Shown in pieces: positions 60,847 to 64,000 of a stretch of DNA of 64,000 nt. Position numbers and translations under genes: made by a program. Source of the stretch: Actinomadura opuntiae (GTDB taxonomy: Bacteria; Actinomycetota; Actinomycetes; Streptosporangiales; Streptosporangiaceae); the NCBI RefSeq assembly GCF_030283205.1, contig NZ_JASNWF010000030.1, positions 42,441 through 106,440 on the forward strand, given 5' to 3'. The notes beneath the pieces are model-generated. The model made no database searches and was not told the DNA's origin. It saw only the letters and a list, made by a program, of their open reading frames with translations. Position 1 is the first letter of the stretch. Every line of letters starts with the position of its first letter.

Positions 60847-61368
60847 ATGAGCTACCCCCAGCAGGGTCAGGGCCAGCCTTACCAGCAGCAGCAACAGCAG
60901 CAGCAGGGCTACCAGGGCGGCTACGCGCCGGCACAGCAGCAACAGCAGCAGCAGGCCGTCGCCCGCGGCACCGGCCAGAACATGAAGCGCCGCAACCCGG
61001 TCGGCGCCTGGCTCGGCCTGCCGATCATCACCCTCGGCATCTACGGCCTCGTGTGGACTTTCAAGGTCCACGACGAGCTCTACAAGTACGACCAGCGCAC
61101 CGGCGACGCCGCCACCAACGCGCTGCTTTCGATGATCTTCGGGTTCATCACCCTCGGCATCTGGCCGCTGGTCATGTGGTGCAAGCTCGGCGGCCGCATC
61201 GCCCAGGCGCAGCGCGCGGCGGGCCTGCCCGCCAGCTGCAGCGGAGGCATGGGCTTCCTGCTCGGCATCCTCGGCTTCGGCGTGCTGTACTACCAGATCC
61301 AGCTCAACAAGGTCGCCGACCGCTACGGCGACACCCCCGCGGGCCAGCAGGTCTCCCTCGTCGCGTGA
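60847..61368 (+). CDS. DUF4234 membrane protein with Gln-rich N-terminus
   Basis: The 173-residue protein starts with a ~45-residue stretch dominated by CAG/CAA-encoded Gln (runs of eight and seven), then Tyr/Gly, probably disordered. The rest is the DUF4234 pattern: three hydrophobic segments with LPIITLGIYGLVWTFKV and SMIFGFITLGIWPLV. AGGAG lies ten bases before the ATG. It is followed by a strong terminator. Function unknown. Confidence 0.85.
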   Translation: MSYPQQGQGQPYQQQQQQQQGYQGGYAPAQQQQQQQAVARGTGQNMKRRNPVGAWLGLPIITLGIYGLVWTFKVHDELYKYDQRTGDAATNALLSMIFGFITLGIWPLVMWCKLGGRIAQAQRAAGLPASCSGGMGFLLGILGFGVLYYQIQLNKVADRYGDTPAGQQVSLVA

Positions 61369-61421
61369 CCTGACCGACACCCCGCGAGGGGGCCGCGGCC
61401 CTGGCCCCCTGGAACGACCGG

Positions 61422-61451
61422 AACCCCCTCCGCCACCGCGGAGGGGGTTTT
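61422..61451 (+). terminator. Rho-independent terminator
   Basis: A perfect 12-bp stem (AACCCCCTCCGC at 61422-61433 and GCGGAGGGGGTT at 61438-61449) with a CACC tetraloop runs into TTTT (61448-61451). It ends the DUF4234 gene. Confidence 0.9.
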
Positions 61452-61478
61452 GTCGTGGGGTCGCGCGAGAATGGGGGC

Positions 61479-63194
61479 GTGAGGGTTGCGGTGGCCTCGG
61501 ACGGCGCGGGCGGGGGCGCGCTGCGGCCGCTGGGGGAGGACGGCGCGCCCGCCGGGCCCGCGTACGCCGTCGCCGACCTGCTCGGCGAGATCGCCGCGCG
61601 GGAGCGGGCGGACGCGCCGCGGTGGGTGTGGGCGTCGACCGCGCGGCTGTATCCCCGGCTGCTGGAGGCGGGGGTGCGCGTGGCGCGCTGCCACGACCTG
61701 GAGCTGGTCGAGAACCTGCTGCTCGGGCACGCGGGCCGCTACGGGGAGCCGCGTTCGGTCCGTGCGGCCTCGGCGCGGTTGCGCGGGGAGCCGGTCCCGC
61801 CCGATCCGCCGCCCGCGCAGGAGGCGACCGCGCAGCCGTCGCTGTTCGGCGACGACGAGAAGCGCGCGGCGCCGGCCGACGACCTTGAGCGGATCGTCGA
61901 GGTGCACGCGGCGCAGCAGCGCGCCATCGCCGATCTGGGCGGGTTCGCGCTGCTGGCCGCCGCCGAATCGGCGGGGGCGCTGGTGGCCGCTGAGATGAGC
62001 CACGACGGGCTGCCGTGGTCGGCCGCGGAGCACGACGCGCTGCTCACCGAGCTGCTCGGGCCGCGCCCGTCCGGGGGCCTGCGCCCGCGCCGCCTCCAGG
62101 ACCTCGCCTACCGGATCAGCGCCGCGTTCGGGCCGCGCACGCACGTCAACCCCGACTCCCCGGCGCAGATCATCAAGGCGTTCGCGACGGCGGGGCTGCC
62201 GATCCCGTCCACCCGCGCGCACGTGCTCAAGCGCGTCGACCACCCGGCCGTCCCGCTGCTGCTGGAGTACAAGGAGCTCGCCCGGCTGCACACCGCGCAC
62301 GGCTGGGCGTGGCTCGACACGTGGGTGAGCGGCGGGCGGTTCCGGCCCGAGTACGTCGTGGGCGGCGTGGTGTCCGGGCGGTGGGCGACCAACGGCGGCG
62401 GAGCCCTGCAGATCCCGCGCGTGCTGCGCCGGGCCGTGGTCGCCGACCCCGGATGGTGCCTGGTCGTGGCCGACGCCGCGCAGCTGGAGCCCCGCGTCCT
62501 CGCGGCCCTCGCGGGCGACCGCGCGTTCGCCGACGCCGCGGCCCACGGCGACCTGTACGAGGCGTTGTCGGACTCCTTCCGCTCGGACGAGTCCACCGGC
62601 GGCCTGTCGGCACGCGCGAAGGCCAAGCTCGCGCTGCTGTCGGCGATGTACGGCGGCGGGACGGGCGAGGCCGTGCAGCTGCTCGGCGTGCTGAAGAGCC
62701 GGTTCCCCGACGCGTTCGAGTACGTCGAGGCCGCCGCCCGCGCGGGGGAGCGGGGCCGGCTCGTCCGCTCGCTGCTCGGCCGGACCTGCCCGCCGCCGTC
62801 GGCCGGCTGGCGCGAGCTGACGCTGGCCGCCGACGACGAGCGCGACCCGCCCGAGGCGCCGGCCGGCGGCGGGCGGCGGAACGCGACGCCCGCGCAGGCG
62901 CTGCGCAGCCGGGGCCGCTTCACCCGCAACTTCGTCGTCCAGGCCACGGCCGCCGACTGGGCGCTGGCCCTGCTGGCCTCGCTGCGCCGCCGCCTCACCG
63001 CGCTCGGCCCGCCGCGGCTGGTGTTCTTCCAGCACGACGAGGTCATCGTGCACGCGCCGGCGGAGCTCGCGGACGCCGTGACCGAGGCGGTCCGCGCGTC
63101 CGCCGAGGAGGCGCGGCGCCTGCTGTTCGGCGCCACGCCCGTCGTCTTCCCGATGGAGGTCGCGGTCGTGGACCGCTACGCCGACGCCAAGTGA
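61479..63194 (+). CDS. Bifunctional 3'-5' exonuclease/DNA polymerase (family A, actinobacterial)
   Basis: The 571-residue protein has an N-terminal region with poorly conserved exonuclease features and a family A polymerase core. Motif A reads VVADAAQLEPRVLAAL (instead of DYSQIELR), motif B includes ALLSAMYGGGTGEAV, motif C FFQHDEVIVHAP. The second acidic residue pair is therefore present in variant form. I start at GTG 61479; a GTG at 61455 would overlap the terminator. It ends 19 bases inside the convergent SGNH gene. Confidence 0.88.
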   Translation: MRVAVASDGAGGGALRPLGEDGAPAGPAYAVADLLGEIAARERADAPRWVWASTARLYPRLLEAGVRVARCHDLELVENLLLGHAGRYGEPRSVRAASARLRGEPVPPDPPPAQEATAQPSLFGDDEKRAAPADDLERIVEVHAAQQRAIADLGGFALLAAAESAGALVAAEMSHDGLPWSAAEHDALLTELLGPRPSGGLRPRRLQDLAYRISAAFGPRTHVNPDSPAQIIKAFATAGLPIPSTRAHVLKRVDHPAVPLLLEYKELARLHTAHGWAWLDTWVSGGRFRPEYVVGGVVSGRWATNGGGALQIPRVLRRAVVADPGWCLVVADAAQLEPRVLAALAGDRAFADAAAHGDLYEALSDSFRSDESTGGLSARAKAKLALLSAMYGGGTGEAVQLLGVLKSRFPDAFEYVEAAARAGERGRLVRSLLGRTCPPPSAGWRELTLAADDERDPPEAPAGGGRRNATPAQALRSRGRFTRNFVVQATAADWALALLASLRRRLTALGPPRLVFFQHDEVIVHAPAELADAVTEAVRASAEEARRLLFGATPVVFPMEVAVVDRYADAK

Positions 63195-63874
63195 GCGGCG
63201 AGCGCGCGGATCGTGTTCGCGGCGGCGAACGCGTGGCCCCGGGCGTTCAGATGCAGCTGGTCGGCGCTGTAGATGCCGGGGTCGGCCGCGACCGGATGGC
63301 CGGGCGGGTTGTCGACGTGGCAGGCGCCGTGCTCGGCCGCCACGCCGGCGACCAGGGCGTTCAGCCGCCGGGTGCGCGACGACATGACCTCGCGGTAGCG
63401 GGACGGCCCGAGCCCGGCGGCGGTGATGTCCAGCAGCCCGATCGTGACGACGTCCGCGCCGGCGGACCGGAACGCCGCGACCATCGCGGCCAGCTCGCGG
63501 CGCACCTCGTCCTCGTCGAAGTGCGGGCGGAGCATGTCGTTGCCGCCGGCCACCACGAACGCCAGGTCGGGCCCGAAGTCCAGCGCGGGGGCGAGCTGCT
63601 CCGCGCCGACCTGGGCGGCGATCAGGTCGCGGCGGCCGAGGTTGAGCGCGGCGAACCCGTCCGCGACCGCGCCGAGGGCCTCCTCGACGCGGTCGGTCCA
63701 CGACAGGTCGCGGTATCCGGGCACCGGGTCCCGGACGCCCTCGGCGACGCTGTCGCCGATGGTCACCATCCTCTTCCAGGGCGCGTCGGCCAGCAGCGCG
63801 GCGGCTTCGGCGGCGGGCAGGACGGCCGGGTCCGTCCATTCGGTCAGCGTTACGGCCGGTGTGGTGTCGGTCAT
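63176..63874 (-). CDS. SGNH/GDSL-family hydrolase
   Basis: The 232-residue protein has block I TIGDSVAEG (Ser), block II GRRD, block III GGND and block V DQLHLN (Asp and His). No signal peptide; cytoplasmic esterase. ATG at 63874 with AGGTAGGAC upstream. Its 3' end overlaps the polymerase gene by 19 bases. Substrate unknown. Confidence 0.9.
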   Translation of the reverse strand: MTDTTPAVTLTEWTDPAVLPAAEAAALLADAPWKRMVTIGDSVAEGVRDPVPGYRDLSWTDRVEEALGAVADGFAALNLGRRDLIAAQVGAEQLAPALDFGPDLAFVVAGGNDMLRPHFDEDEVRRELAAMVAAFRSAGADVVTIGLLDITAAGLGPSRYREVMSSRTRRLNALVAGVAAEHGACHVDNPPGHPVAADPGIYSADQLHLNARGHAFAAANTIRALAAHLASA

Positions 63875-64000
63875 GTCGTCCTACCTTTTTCCTTGGGTCT
63901 GAACTGGTCGTTCGTAAGATCGGTGGGCCCGGGGGCTCTGGGTATGGCTGCCATGTAGTCGCCGTCCGATGGCTGAGGAGACTTGGCCGCCCAGAGCCCC
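63875..64000. other. Right-edge intergenic sequence
   Basis: Upstream region of the SGNH hydrolase gene; no further feature was identified before the window ends. Confidence 0.4.

Noticed and set aside
60853..60959. CAG/CAA-rich stretch considered as a CRISPR-like or tandem repeat
   Set aside because: It is the Gln-rich N-terminus of the DUF4234 protein; no repeat-spacer structure exists here or elsewhere in the window.

Overview
The window is very GC-rich, with GTG and TTG start codons, 4-bp ATGA/GTGA gene overlaps, a WhiB regulator, a SCO6745-type protein, a DUF1707 protein and an actinobacterial exonuclease/family A polymerase. This points to a filamentous actinobacterium. Placement near Streptosporangiales/Actinomadura is an inference from gene content only. 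No rRNA, tRNA or CRISPR array was seen.

Layout. (1) 0.3-2.4 kb: a WXG100 protein, a larger WXG-like protein with a toxin-like C-terminus and a possible immunity partner. (2) 2.5-16 kb: a catabolic island. The minus strand carries a lipoprotein binding protein, a fused LivH-LivM permease, two ATPases, a DUF6379 protein, a sugar-phosphate isomerase-fold protein, a GMC oxidoreductase and a flavin amine oxidase. The divergent plus strand carries a ROK regulator, a Gfo/Idh/MocA oxidoreductase and a quinone-oxidoreductase-like enzyme. The isomerase/DUF6379/GMC trio is the CarB/CarC/CarA arrangement of C-glycoside deglycosylation, so the island looks like an import-and-cleave system for (aryl) glycosides. 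(3) 16-19 kb and 21.7-23.7 kb: decayed DNA with remnants of a Tn3-type transposase, an ABC transporter, a histidine kinase and a GlxA-type regulator, together with inverted and direct repeats. (4) 19-37.4 kb: an ester-catabolism region. It holds a secreted alpha/beta hydrolase, a second complete Liv-type ABC importer between an intracellular lipase-like hydrolase and a secreted type B carboxylesterase, an ATPase-LuxR regulator, a PucR-type regulator, a divergent glycerol kinase and a secreted cutinase/PETase-fold hydrolase. A second ATPase-LuxR regulator (37.8 kb) and an insertion sequence with 36-bp inverted repeats (40.4-41.7 kb) follow.

(5) 41.7-64 kb: more housekeeping-like DNA. It holds AidB, a LiaF-like protein, an assimilatory sulfur operon (cysteine-containing leader peptide, sulfite reductase, a 53-residue zinc-ribbon protein missed by ORF callers, APS reductase, sirohydrochlorin chelatase), BrkB, a phosphotriesterase-fold protein lacking most metal ligands, a phosphoribosyltransferase, WhiB, an iron-box-controlled sucrase/ferredoxin-like protein, a glycerolipid cluster (TetR, GlpD, AGPS-like FAD enzyme, diacylglycerol-kinase-like protein), YccF, a metallophosphoesterase, a DUF4234 protein, a PolA-like exonuclease/polymerase and an SGNH hydrolase.

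Strongest leads: the glycoside-cleavage island, the cysteine leader/attenuator, the polyester/glyceride-like locus with its divergent PETase-fold enzyme, the iron box and the degenerate phosphotriesterase.
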